Made by a program: the position numbers and the translations under genes
Shown here: one piece after another, positions 1 through 8,337 of the stretch
Numbering within the stretch: the stretch's first letter is position 1
Layout: each line of letters opens with the position of its first letter
The notes under the pieces: model-generated
What the model saw: only the letters and a program-made list of their open reading frames with translations
Told to the model about the DNA's origin: nothing
Databases searched by the model: none
Source of the DNA: JBEIDK01 sp040383485
GTDB lineage: Bacteria > Bacteroidota > Bacteroidia > UBA4408
Direction: 5' to 3'
DNA length: 12,442 nt
Assembly (NCBI GenBank): GCA_040383485.1
Contig: JBEIDK010000096.1
Span: 1 to 12,442 of the forward strand

Positions 1-47
1 AACTTCTGTGCTGAAAAGCCCGCCCATCGCCAATCTGCAAAACGTTA
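1..47 (+). repeat. Right half of attC-like interspersed repeat (copy 1, truncated by window start)
   Basis: These 47 bases are identical, base for base, to 11233-11279 and match 7734-7780 at 45 of 47 positions. They contain the arm with GCTGAAAAG, CCCGCC, CGCCAATCTGCAAAACGTTA and end at GTTA; the three copies have nothing in common after it (TAA, CCA and GTC follow). The left half of the element would lie before base 1. I read it as the downstream boundary of an earlier module, in the same orientation as the other two copies. Two reading frames stay open through the repeat and would produce spurious peptides; I do not treat either as a gene. Confidence 0.9.
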
Positions 48-98
48 TAAGCAACCAACAGCAGACACGAATGGACAGTACAAACATCAAACTTTTCT

Positions 99-120
99 TT
101 TGCCAACGCTTTGCCAACGC
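99..120. repeat. Perfect 11-bp tandem duplication
   Basis: TTTGCCAACGC occurs twice back to back (99-109 and 110-120) in the non-coding stretch. It does not match the 126-bp elements and I cannot assign a role; replication slippage or a protein-binding site are both possible. Confidence 0.75.
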
Positions 121-292
121 AAGTTCAAGCACTTTTAAAAACTTAACTAAGTTTCAGTGCAACATTTCAAGGCTGTACTATAAGTTTTTAAAACAGCTTG
201 CCCTCTCCAGCCTACAATCCCTTGTTGCCCTATCGACAAGTTCATCTTTAATTTACAATTTCTCAACGACTTACATCAAAGATAAAAACATT

Positions 293-319
293 GCGGGGGC
301 TTCGCCCCCGCTTTTCTTT
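293..319 (+). terminator. Strong intrinsic (Rho-independent) terminator
   Basis: A perfect 8-bp GC stem, GCGGGGGC and GCCCCCGC, closes a three-base TTC loop at 293-311 and is followed by TTTTCTTT at 312-319. On the + strand this is a textbook terminator; on the other strand the T tract is weaker. No protein gene lies directly upstream in the window, so it ends either read-through from before base 1, a small RNA starting after the repeat, or a leader of the operon at 385. Confidence 0.85.
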
Positions 320-384
320 ATAATAATAATTGCTATAACGACAAAAAATTAAATAATTTCACAAACAATTAAAACAAACAACAA

Positions 385-3300
385 ATGAAAAAAAATTACA
401 AAAAAACATTGCTTATTTCAGCAATAACAGTAGCAAGCAGTTTAGCAACACTTGCACAACAAACCACAGTTGTCAAAAAAGACTGGTTAGCCGAAAATGG
501 AGCAGTTGACACAATCCCTTACACGGCAACAACATTAGACATTTTGCAAAATGTTGTAATCACTGGCAATACAATTGTTGCTGGACAAAACACAAATATT
601 CTAACAAGCAAAATTGCGCCTAACGGCACAATTTTATGGCAACAACAAATCAACGGAGCTGCCAACGGCAAAGACTTTGGAACTGCCAATTGCATTGACG
701 CTAGCGGAAACATCTATATTGCAGGCGCAATATTTGACAATACAAATAATTACGACTATTTAATTGCTTGCTACGACCCAAGCGGAACAATACAATGGCA
801 ACAAACATTTGACGGAACAGGACACAATTATGATGTACCAACCGCCATAACCACCGACAACAACGGTAATGTTTACGTAACAGGTGCAAGCTTAAGCGCA
901 ACGACCTTAACCGATTATGTTACGCTTCAATTAAATGCTTCAAACGGACAAATAAATTGGGTAAAAACATACAACTTTGCAAACCTTTACGAAGTACCCG
1001 TAAGCATTGCCGTAAATACAAATGGTAATATATATGTTACAGGCGCAAGCGCATCAGCGTTAAATAATTGGGATATAGCAACCGCAGAATACGACCCAAG
1101 TGGAACACTAATAAACGTAAACCGAAACGTAAGCACCGCAAACGGTTTTGACAAACCAGCCGAAATGAAACGTGATGCAAACGGAAATATTTATATAGTT
1201 GGCAGAGCAGTTGGCACTAACAACAGTCTTGATATTAAACTAATTAAACTAAATTCATCACTTGCCCTACAATGGATAAAAACCTTTGATGCCGCAGGTT
1301 TAAACGATGAAGCAAATAGTTTAGATATTGACAATCAAGGCAATATCATAATTGCAGGTTATGTGAGAAATCCTACAACTGGCACTGATTTTATTGTTAT
1401 AAAATACGACACTAACGGAAATTTATTGTGGCAAAAACAACAAAGTTATTCGGGAGGTGACGACCATGCGAGTAAAGTAATTGTTGATGCTTCAGGCAAT
1501 ATTTATGTTAGTGGTGTAAAAATTATAGCTAACGAAAGAAGTATTGAAACAGTTAGCTTAGACCCAAGTGGAAATAAAAGATGGGAAAAAGAATTTGCCG
1601 AAAGTGGCAAAGATGAAGTACGCAACATGAGAGTTGACAGCCAAGGCAACATATATATAAGTGCAAGTAGAAATGATAATAATGCAACAATACGTTACAG
1701 CCAAACACAAGCCCTAATACCGCCCGACTTTAACAACGAACAACCAAGTGCCACTAATTTATTTTACGAAAACAGAGGACAAATAATAACTACAAATGCA
1801 ACAGCAGCAACCAATGTAAAATATTATACCGACGGTGCATTTCCGCAACAATACATTCAAAATAATATTTTAAGTTATGCTTTTTCAAATAAAGACACAA
1901 CAGGAAACGACACAATACAAAGAATAGATTTAAACTTTTTAAACAGCGATAACAACGCCAAACCATACCCTTACGAAGAACAAGCGGTTGGATATTTAAA
2001 CTATTTTAAACCAAACGCACCTAACGGTATTGTAAATATAAAAGGCAACAACAAAATTATTGTACCCAATATTTATTCAAAAATCGACTTAATATATTCA
2101 AGTAACAACGCCAGTACAAAAATGTATTTAGTTGCAAAAGTAGGTGGTAGTTTTGCCGAAGTTAAGATACAACTAAACGGAGCTACACAAACAAACGTAG
2201 TTGGCGATAAACTTATGGTAAGTAGCAATTGGAATACCTTTAGCGTAGGTAAATTAATTGCATATCAATTACAAAATAATGTTGTAATACCAATAACAAA
2301 CTGGACACCAACATTTAATGCACAAGGCAACAATACATACAGTTTCAATATAGGTGCTTATGATGCAACATTGCCTTTAGTAATTGAAATTACTAACGAT
2401 GCACAAGCTACAATGGCATCAATACCTTTAGAAAACATTGATTGGAGTACCTATTATTCTGGTCCTCTTTGGGGTGGTCCTAATGATAACCATACACGTT
2501 TTACAAGCACTTGCATAGACAGTCAACACAATTTATTTGTACTTGGAAGAACTAATCAAAACGATTTTCCAACTCAAAATATTACCGCAGTTTATAATAT
2601 TTCTCAAGGTCACGATGCTGTACTTGTAAAATTCAATTCATTGGGCGTTAGACAATGGGCAACTTATTACGGTGGAAACGATTTTGATGAAGCATATAAT
2701 GTTACTACAAATGCAAACAACGAACCCATATTTACAGGGTTTACATTTAGTTCAACTTTCCCTGTTTCTAATGGTGTTGGCTATCAAAACTTAACAACTG
2801 CTTCACCAACAAATTCAGATATTTATATTGTTCATTTAAGTAGCAATGGTTTAACAAAATTATGGGCTGCAACTTTTGGAGGTACAACAGCATCAGAATA
2901 TGGTACGCAGGTAGCCGTTGACAATCTTCAAAATATCTATTTGGTTGGAACTGGAGACAACAATACACCGCACATGACCAGCGGAAATTACAACAAAGTT
3001 CAAAGCGGACTATTGGCAAAGTTTAAACCAACAGGCGACTTATTGTGGGCAACAGGCTTTGGAACAGACGGCGAAACGCGTGTACAAAGTATTGTATTCG
3101 ATGCTAACAATGATTTCTATATTGCAGGAGTTACAAGTGCAACCGATTTTCCTTTAGTTAACTCACAAGCATATAGCACCTACTCAGCAGGTGGACAACA
3201 ATTTGTTACTAAGTTTGTTGCAGAAAATACAGTTGACTGGTCAACTTTTCTCTCTCAAAATACAGGATATTCTTCTCCGCAAAATTTAATTATTGCTAAC

Positions 3301-4149
3301 AACCATTTATACATTCATGGAGAAGTAAACAACAATACTTTATTTACAGTTGACCCAGGAGCGCAAGCATTTTTTAGTACAAATTCCGCATTAAGTTGCA
3401 CAAGTGTTTTCCTTGCAAAATTATCTTTAACTGGAAATGTTACATGGTGTACCTATTTCGGTGGTAATGTTTCAGATTATGCAAGAGGTATAACCGCTGA
3501 CCAGTTCGGGAATGTTTATTTAACTGGCTACACTTCCAGCCCAACTTTTGTTCCATTACAACAATCTGGTGGCTATTACCAACGCAATACTTTTTTCTAT
3601 CCGGGGCAAGGTTCATCTGTTGAAATAAGTAGCTACATTGAAGCATTCGGAGCGGACAACAAAAAAAAGTGGGGTACATATTTTGGTGGTAGTGTAAGCG
3701 ATGCAATTTTGTACAATGTATGCGACCCAACTACTAATAAATTATACATTGTTGGTAATTCTGACAGCCACAACTATTTTCCATTAAATGATGGTGGTGG
3801 CATCCCATATTACCAAGGTATTTTGCCCACATATATTGCTGGTGGATTTGTAACAAGATTTGATATATCTAATAATTTTTCAAGTATCGAAACACTATCC
3901 AATAACAATAAAACTTTAACTATTTACCCTAATCCAACCAATTCATTACTATATATAAATAGTTCCGAAATCAATTCAATTAACAACGAATTAATTATAA
4001 CTAATCAATTAGGATTAGAAGTATTTAGGATTAAAAATGTAAACGTTTCTCAAAGTATCAATTTACCAAAACTAAGTTCAGGTTTTTACAACGTGATAAT
4101 TAATAGTAACGATAATGTATTCACATCTAAATTAGTTATTTCAAAATGA
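385..4149 (+). CDS. Secreted SBBP-repeat / DUF7948-like protein with T9SS type A sorting tail
   Basis: A 1254-residue exported protein. Residues 1-24 form a Sec signal peptide (KKNYKK, a hydrophobic stretch, then a likely cut after ATLA). Residues 35-440 hold repeats of the form 'D..GN.Y..G.......D....KYD..G...W' typical of SBBP/beta-propeller repeats. Residues about 458-670 ('NLFYENRGQI', 'VKYYTDG', 'YPYEEQAVGYLNYF') look like the DUF7948 domain that usually precedes SBBP repeats. A second repeat block follows at about 685-1160, with W-x-TYYGG-type motifs. The last 76 residues begin TIYPNP (1179) and end KLVISK, the type A sorting domain read by the T9SS, so the protein is expected to cross the outer membrane and be released or surface-anchored. 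The ATG follows an A-rich leader. Its stop overlaps the next start by 4 nt, which suggests coupled translation. Ligand or role is unknown; adhesion or a structural surface role is a family-level guess. Confidence 0.95.
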   Translation: MKKNYKKTLLISAITVASSLATLAQQTTVVKKDWLAENGAVDTIPYTATTLDILQNVVITGNTIVAGQNTNILTSKIAPNGTILWQQQINGAANGKDFGTANCIDASGNIYIAGAIFDNTNNYDYLIACYDPSGTIQWQQTFDGTGHNYDVPTAITTDNNGNVYVTGASLSATTLTDYVTLQLNASNGQINWVKTYNFANLYEVPVSIAVNTNGNIYVTGASASALNNWDIATAEYDPSGTLINVNRNVSTANGFDKPAEMKRDANGNIYIVGRAVGTNNSLDIKLIKLNSSLALQWIKTFDAAGLNDEANSLDIDNQGNIIIAGYVRNPTTGTDFIVIKYDTNGNLLWQKQQSYSGGDDHASKVIVDASGNIYVSGVKIIANERSIETVSLDPSGNKRWEKEFAESGKDEVRNMRVDSQGNIYISASRNDNNATIRYSQTQALIPPDFNNEQPSATNLFYENRGQIITTNATAATNVKYYTDGAFPQQYIQNNILSYAFSNKDTTGNDTIQRIDLNFLNSDNNAKPYPYEEQAVGYLNYFKPNAPNGIVNIKGNNKIIVPNIYSKIDLIYSSNNASTKMYLVAKVGGSFAEVKIQLNGATQTNVVGDKLMVSSNWNTFSVGKLIAYQLQNNVVIPITNWTPTFNAQGNNTYSFNIGAYDATLPLVIEITNDAQATMASIPLENIDWSTYYSGPLWGGPNDNHTRFTSTCIDSQHNLFVLGRTNQNDFPTQNITAVYNISQGHDAVLVKFNSLGVRQWATYYGGNDFDEAYNVTTNANNEPIFTGFTFSSTFPVSNGVGYQNLTTASPTNSDIYIVHLSSNGLTKLWAATFGGTTASEYGTQVAVDNLQNIYLVGTGDNNTPHMTSGNYNKVQSGLLAKFKPTGDLLWATGFGTDGETRVQSIVFDANNDFYIAGVTSATDFPLVNSQAYSTYSAGGQQFVTKFVAENTVDWSTFLSQNTGYSSPQNLIIANNHLYIHGEVNNNTLFTVDPGAQAFFSTNSALSCTSVFLAKLSLTGNVTWCTYFGGNVSDYARGITADQFGNVYLTGYTSSPTFVPLQQSGGYYQRNTFFYPGQGSSVEISSYIEAFGADNKKKWGTYFGGSVSDAILYNVCDPTTNKLYIVGNSDSHNYFPLNDGGGIPYYQGILPTYIAGGFVTRFDISNNFSSIETLSNNNKTLTIYPNPTNSLLYINSSEINSINNELIITNQLGLEVFRIKNVNVSQSINLPKLSSGFYNVIINSNDNVFTSKLVISK

Positions 4150-5522
4150 AAATTTTAAAACTAATTTTTGTAATCCTTATAATAAATTCAAATTGCAAAG
4201 CGCAATTGTGGTCTGGCTTAAACGGACGGATAAGTAGCGTTATTGCCAGACTATACAATGATACCGCTAATGACTTATTATATTTAAGTGGCTCCTTTAC
4301 TAAACTAAATGATACAATTAGTTGCAGAGGAATAGCCGCGTGGGATGGTATAAACTTCCATACTCTTGGTTTGGGTTTTGAAGATTTTGGAGTACCAAAT
4401 TCTAATTATGCTGAGGGACCAATGGCAATGATTAATTATAAAAACAAATTGTATTGTGGCGGAGGTTTTATTAAAGCTGGCAACATTCTAACTAAGTACA
4501 TTGCAACATGGAGTAATAACCAATGGGATTCATTACCCGTAAAATTTGATGATACTGTAATACGTTTCAACATCATTGACGATAAACTTTATATAAGTGG
4601 TGGATTTAAAAAAGTTGGCAATTTAGATGTAGAACAAATTGTGGTGTATGATGGTAATGCTTTTCAAGCATTACCATCATTTTACCCATACCAAGCAACT
4701 TATATTTCCGATGTTGCCATTTACAACGGCAGTTTATATGCATGTGGTTTTATAACAGATTCAACTGGTTGGCCACAAGGCGTTATGAAACTACAAAATG
4801 GACATTGGACACCCGCAGGAGGTGGCATACATGGTTCAATTGTTGACATGGGCGAATTACTTGTTTACAAAAACAAATTACTTGCCACTGGCTTGTTTTA
4901 TTCAAATGCGGGCAATAATGATGATTTTATAATGTCATGGAACGATACCACATGGCAGTCCGTAGGTGGCGGAACTGGCATATATAACGGTTTAATCAAT
5001 ACAATGGAAATACATAACGAAACTCTGTATTGTGTTGGTGTATTTACCGAAGCAGGAGGTGTTCCTGCAAGTAAATTTGCAACTTGGGATGGTACAAATT
5101 GGTGTAGCAAAGGAATTTCAGTAATTAATAACAACCTTGTTGGAGCAGCCTTTTATCACGATACTATTTATGTATCAGGTGCTTTTCAAGCAATAGCAGG
5201 AGATTCATCAATAAAATATGTTGCAAAATACTTAGGTGGTGGTTACACTGAAAATTGCGGAAATACAACAATATTTAAAGAATTAAATGCGAACAACCAA
5301 CAAATAACTATCTATCCTAACCCCGCTACTACTCAACTATACATAAACACTTCCAACAAAGCAAACATTACAATCACAAATATTTTAGGCGTAGAAACAC
5401 TAAACATCAAAAACCAAAACGCAAACACCCCAATTGACATTTCAACGCTTGCAAACGGGATTTACAATATTACCATTCAAACTAATACAAAATTATTCAA
5501 CACCAAATTCATAAAACAATGA
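4146..5522 (+). CDS. Secreted beta-propeller-like protein with T9SS type A sorting tail
   Basis: A 458-residue exported protein. The first 19 residues (MKILKLIFVILIINSNCKA) are a compact signal peptide, which fixes the start at the ATG that overlaps the previous stop as ATGA. The body (about 20-375) holds six or seven copies of a blade-like repeat, roughly 'N.LY..G.F..AG......A.WDG..W..LG'; good examples are 'KLYCGGGFIKAGN', 'DKLYISGGFKKVGN' and 'TLYCVGVFTEAGG'. This resembles Kelch or Rax2-like propellers found in Bacteroidota surface proteins. The last 71 residues start TIYPNP (388) and end FIKQ, a T9SS type A sorting domain. Overlap on both sides places it in the middle of a three-gene secretion operon. 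The substrate is not evident. Confidence 0.95.
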   Translation: MKILKLIFVILIINSNCKAQLWSGLNGRISSVIARLYNDTANDLLYLSGSFTKLNDTISCRGIAAWDGINFHTLGLGFEDFGVPNSNYAEGPMAMINYKNKLYCGGGFIKAGNILTKYIATWSNNQWDSLPVKFDDTVIRFNIIDDKLYISGGFKKVGNLDVEQIVVYDGNAFQALPSFYPYQATYISDVAIYNGSLYACGFITDSTGWPQGVMKLQNGHWTPAGGGIHGSIVDMGELLVYKNKLLATGLFYSNAGNNDDFIMSWNDTTWQSVGGGTGIYNGLINTMEIHNETLYCVGVFTEAGGVPASKFATWDGTNWCSKGISVINNNLVGAAFYHDTIYVSGAFQAIAGDSSIKYVAKYLGGGYTENCGNTTIFKELNANNQQITIYPNPATTQLYINTSNKANITITNILGVETLNIKNQNANTPIDISTLANGIYNITIQTNTKLFNTKFIKQ

Positions 5523-6961
5523 ACGGCGAAGCCCTAATGAATACCAAAATAATAAAAACAGGGAACATGAATAACAAAATAAAAACAATACTATTTCTAT
5601 GTATTTTTTGCATCAATTATACCTATGCAACACATAACCAAGCAGCATACATAACTTGCCAACACTTAACAGGTTTCACCTACAAAATAAGTTTAGTTAC
5701 ATACACCAAAGCCGATAGTCAAGCCGATAGATGCGAATTAACAATACGTTATAACACTGGTGATAGCTGTGTTGCAATACGTTCAAATGGACCAATTGGC
5801 AATTGCACACCACCCGCAAAAGATGGAGAGAATATAGGGAACTATAAAAAGAAAAACATTTACGAATGTATTTATACATTCCCCAATCAAAATATATACA
5901 CAATCTACTTTTCCGACCCTAACAGAAACGCTGATATTAATAATATCCCAAACTCCTTACAGCTACCTTACTATGTTGAAACAAAACTTTACGTTTTCGA
6001 CCCTAACAATTTTTGCATAAGCAATAGCATTGGTTTTGCAAATATCCCTATTGATGAAGCAATTGTAAATACCAAATATGAAAGCGATACACCAATTGCA
6101 TTTTCCGACGGCGACAGCCTAACATATCAATTAACAGCATGTATGGTAAATGGTGCGGATATTCCTTTATACACAATCCCTAACGACATGACAATAAACC
6201 TTCGAACAGGGCGCATTACATGGTTACAACCAAGCCAATTAGGGCAATGGAGTTTTGCCGTTTTAGTAAAAAAGTGGAGACAAAATATTTTAGTTGGAAC
6301 ATCAATAGTAGATTACACAATTACAGTTGTTTCAGCCCCTTATACTCCTCAAAATGTAACTGTAAATACAAACTGTATTCTAAACACAGACAGCACATAT
6401 TCATGCACAATTAATCCCAACGATTCAATACAAATACTATTAACCAACCCCAACAGCACAATAAATTATTACTCCGAAATAGACACTAACTATACATACA
6501 CAACCAATAACGATACAAATATTTTCAAATGGTATCCAACAACAATCAACGCAAGACACAATCCATATAAAATAACATTTCGCCACTTAAAACAATTTCC
6601 CATACAAAACCAATATAAAGACATCACATTTTTCATAACTGTAAACGATACATCAAACCAACCTTGCCCCATCCCACCAAACCTCAGCACAATAAAAACA
6701 ATAAAAGAAAACAACACATTTACAATTTACCCCAACCCAACAACCGACATTCTAAACATAAACTACACTCTCCCAACAAACGGCAACACAAACATTCAAA
6801 TAATCAATTCACAAGGACAAATAGTAAAAGAAATTACACAACAAAAAACAACAGGAAACCAAACAACAACATTAGATACAAAGCAATTTGCAAAAGGTTT
6901 GTATTATGTAAGATTTAATGAAGGAGGAAATTCAAAACAATCAAAAATAATCATTCAATAA
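5519..6961 (+). CDS. Secreted T9SS type A sorting-domain protein with Ig/cadherin-like body
   Basis: A 480-residue protein as listed from the ATG overlapping the previous stop. The signal peptide itself (MNNKIKTILFLCIFCINYTYA) starts at the ATG at 5567, preceded by AGGGA, so 5567 (464 residues) is a strong alternative start; 5537 is less likely. After the cut the mature protein begins THNQAAYITCQHLTGFTYKI. Many Bacteroidota gliding-associated or PKD-type surface proteins open with a similar 'H..GGEI.Y.HL.G..Y.I' segment, followed as here by 'DSLTYQLTACMVN' and 'TGRITWLQPSQLGQW', which resembles the 'G.ITW..P...G.Y' of cadherin/Ig-like folds. Cysteines are frequent, so disulfides are likely. 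The last 79 residues from TIYPNP (402) are the type A sorting domain. It is probably cotranslated with the two genes before it. Precise function is unknown. Confidence 0.93.
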   Translation: MNGEALMNTKIIKTGNMNNKIKTILFLCIFCINYTYATHNQAAYITCQHLTGFTYKISLVTYTKADSQADRCELTIRYNTGDSCVAIRSNGPIGNCTPPAKDGENIGNYKKKNIYECIYTFPNQNIYTIYFSDPNRNADINNIPNSLQLPYYVETKLYVFDPNNFCISNSIGFANIPIDEAIVNTKYESDTPIAFSDGDSLTYQLTACMVNGADIPLYTIPNDMTINLRTGRITWLQPSQLGQWSFAVLVKKWRQNILVGTSIVDYTITVVSAPYTPQNVTVNTNCILNTDSTYSCTINPNDSIQILLTNPNSTINYYSEIDTNYTYTTNNDTNIFKWYPTTINARHNPYKITFRHLKQFPIQNQYKDITFFITVNDTSNQPCPIPPNLSTIKTIKENNTFTIYPNPTTDILNINYTLPTNGNTNIQIINSQGQIVKEITQQKTTGNQTTTLDTKQFAKGLYYVRFNEGGNSKQSKIIIQ

Positions 6962-6971
6962 ATAAAAAGGT

Positions 6972-7583
6972 ATGGAAAATGGAATTAACTCTAAAAGTGA
7001 CAAAAGTGTGGTAACTAAAACAACTCCTAATGGAGGGGATATATACCCTTGCACTCAAGACAACAGGCTCTTTTATTTATTGAAAGATTCTATATTAATA
7101 GAACTGCCTATTCAAGAAAATAAGCCAATTACTGTAGAATCAATTTGGTTTGGCACAAGGGATTTTGATACAATTGCAAGTGTTGATATGAAACCTCAAA
7201 CATTGATGGTAGAATATAATAACTATGCAGATACTAACAATGTTAGTATTGGAATTACTATTGCACTTCTTATAAAGGTAAAAAATGATGCTAACTTAAC
7301 TCATTTTGAGCAGCTTATTAATGACGAAAATGGTCAAAAAAATCTTATTAAGCTTTCGATTAGTAATGTAGTACAAGATTTTATTTTAGAGAAGAAATTA
7401 AGTGTAATTAGTAAATTAACAAAAGACGATTTAGCAGAGCTTGGTAAAATCATAAAGGAAAAAAACAATACTCAAAAAACATCTGTTTTCGACATTTTAG
7501 ATATTTTACATATTGAAACTGAAATGATGGATAAAAAAGTCAATCAAGAGTTACAATCAATTAAAGCAAAAATGAAAAATTAA
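6972..7583 (+). CDS. Hypothetical 203-residue leaderless protein
   Basis: I do not recognise this gene. It starts 10 nt after the third T9SS gene, close enough to share its transcript. It has no signal peptide, no sorting tail and no membrane segment, so it should be cytoplasmic, unlike its three neighbours. The N-terminal 25 residues are polar; 55-110 look beta-rich ('VESIWFGTRDFDTIASVDMK', 'SIGITIALLIKV'); 115-203 look helical and charged ('LSISNVVQDFILEKKL', 'KVNQELQSIKAKMKN'). A beta layer followed by 'NVVQDFI' and a helical tail faintly recalls SPFH/band-7 domains, which is speculation. Codon use looks like clean coding sequence. Less A/C-rich than the end of the preceding gene, it may have a different history. 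The next feature downstream is a 126-bp repeat element. Confidence 0.85.
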   Translation: MENGINSKSDKSVVTKTTPNGGDIYPCTQDNRLFYLLKDSILIELPIQENKPITVESIWFGTRDFDTIASVDMKPQTLMVEYNNYADTNNVSIGITIALLIKVKNDANLTHFEQLINDENGQKNLIKLSISNVVQDFILEKKLSVISKLTKDDLAELGKIIKEKNNTQKTSVFDILDILHIETEMMDKKVNQELQSIKAKMKN

Positions 7584-7654
7584 TATGGCAAGACGACAGA
7601 AAATGAAATTAAATTTATAGAATATACAATGACGGAAAAAGAACAACGAACAGC

Positions 7655-7780
7655 TAACAGCACATTTGCAATAGGCGGGGTTTCGTGCTCCGCAGACAGT
7701 TTAGTGGTAGCCGAAAGTTTTGTGCTCCGCATAAACATTTGTGCTGAAAAGCCCGCCCATCGCCAATCTGCAAAACGTTA
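7655..7780 (+). repeat. attC-like 126-bp repeat element (copy 2, complete)
   Basis: The element runs from TAAC (7655-7658) to GTTA (7777-7780). Its arms are imperfectly complementary: TAAC pairs with GTTA, TTTGCA (7665-7670) with TGCAAA (7769-7774), GGCGGG (7674-7679) with CCCGCC (7752-7757), and TTTC with GAAA near the inner ends. The centre holds two direct copies of GTGCTCCGCA (7685-7694 and 7722-7731). From the first of these to the end of the element it aligns without gaps to copy 3, and both complete copies are exactly 126 bp. Similarity between copies stops at GTTA. It separates the T9SS module from the exosortase module. Length, orientation after the genes and folded shape recall integron attC sites, but the bases after GTT do not fit RRRY. 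Confidence 0.88.
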
Positions 7781-7791
7781 CCAGCCATACT
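7777..7791 (+). repeat. Terminal inverted repeat, left end of XrtK/MSEP module
   Basis: GTTACCAGCCATACT overlaps the last four bases of element copy 2 and continues into module-specific sequence. Its reverse complement recurs at 11143-11157 with 14 of 15 bases matching, exactly at the left edge of element copy 3. The pair brackets the whole exosortase/substrate module (about 3.4 kb). In an integron cassette the first bases after the crossover are complementary to the left core of the same cassette's attC, which is the relation seen here. Confidence 0.8.
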
Positions 7792-7800
7792 AAGACGACA

Positions 7801-8337
7801 GTGCAGACAAACAAAAACATACCATTTTATCTGACGACCATAGGACTTTTTATCCTGTTAAAATTCGGCTATACGCTTGCCGACAATGACAATTTAATTT
7901 TCCTACTCAAACCGACTGACAAAATCGTAGGACTTTTGACAGGTTCACATTCTGTTTACCTTTCAGACAATGGGTACTATCACGATAACTTAAATATCCT
8001 GATTGAAAAATCTTGTTCAGGCTTTAATTTTATGTTGTTATGCTTTTGTATGCTGACATTCTTATTTCTAAAATACGCTAACAAGACAATTTTAAATTTT
8101 TTAAGCATTCCAGTTGCATTAATTGCATCATATCTTTTAACAATTTTCGTTAATGCTTCAAGAATATTTGTTTCAATAATTATGCAACAACAGGCAAATA
8201 ATTTTTTACCTAACAGACCACATTTAATTCTTCACGAAATAGTTGGTGTTATTACCAATCTGACTTTCTTGATTTTAATTTACATAGTATCCGAAAAGTT
8301 TTTAACCAATAAATATCAGAATGCGAAACTTACTTAA
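7801..8337 (+). CDS. xrtK: Exosortase K (XrtK)
   Basis: A multi-pass inner-membrane transpeptidase-like enzyme expected to cleave the C-terminal sorting signal of exported proteins, here most likely the MSEP-CTERM of the next gene. From the GTG at 7801 it has 178 residues with hydrophobic segments at about 7-27, 75-93, 97-129 and 145-167. The exosortase catalytic triad is visible: Cys72 in IEKSCSGFNF, Arg121 in NASRIFVS and His145 in HLILHE. It is short, as this exosortase type is. The frame stays open to a GTG at 7741, but that start lies inside the repeat: its first 13 residues (MLKSPPIANLQNV) recur in an unrelated frame at base 8, so they are repeat-derived. I therefore prefer 7801, although no strong ribosome site distinguishes them. 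Its end overlaps the substrate gene by 17 nt. The assignment rests on triad, size and neighbour. Confidence 0.9.
   Translation: MQTNKNIPFYLTTIGLFILLKFGYTLADNDNLIFLLKPTDKIVGLLTGSHSVYLSDNGYYHDNLNILIEKSCSGFNFMLLCFCMLTFLFLKYANKTILNFLSIPVALIASYLLTIFVNASRIFVSIIMQQQANNFLPNRPHLILHEIVGVITNLTFLILIYIVSEKFLTNKYQNAKLT

Larger units (their letters stand above)
48..384. other. Non-coding stretch between repeat and T9SS operon
   Basis: I find no believable gene here. The only long open frame (8-352) begins inside the repeat and has no domain, signal peptide or plausible composition. What can be seen is a perfect 11-bp tandem duplication (99-120), a palindrome AAACTTA-AC-TAAGTTT at 139-154, a possible long-loop stem GCTGT/ACAGC at 172-197, and an intrinsic terminator at 293-319. 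About 65 AT-rich bases then lead to the ATG at 385, ending in an A-rich leader typical of Bacteroidota translation starts. The stretch could be an untranslated leader with attenuator, a small RNA gene, or remnants of an older module. I saw no clear TTTG / TAnnTTTG promoter; the nearest candidate, around 354-361, is a poor match. Confidence 0.6.

Noticed and set aside
319..324. TATAAT as a sigma-70-type promoter for the T9SS operon
   Set aside because: It lies in the T tract of the terminator and the Bacteroidota housekeeping promoter has a different -7 element (TAnnTTTG); chance in AT-rich sequence is likely.
8..352. 114-codon open frame beginning in repeat copy 1
   Set aside because: It starts with the repeat-derived peptide MLKSPPIANLQNV, runs through hairpins and the GC terminator, and shows no domain, signal peptide or coding-like composition.
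3440..3730. Minus-strand open frames inside the T9SS genes (also 519-713, 701-901, 2768-3019, 4898-5134, 5697-5903, 6490-6717)
   Set aside because: All are antisense to long, domain-supported coding sequences and have compositions expected of shadow frames.
7629..7793. 54-codon open frame across element 2
   Set aside because: Almost entirely repeat sequence; substitutions relative to copy 3 do not look like protein constraint. Kept as a finding about the repeat, not as a gene.
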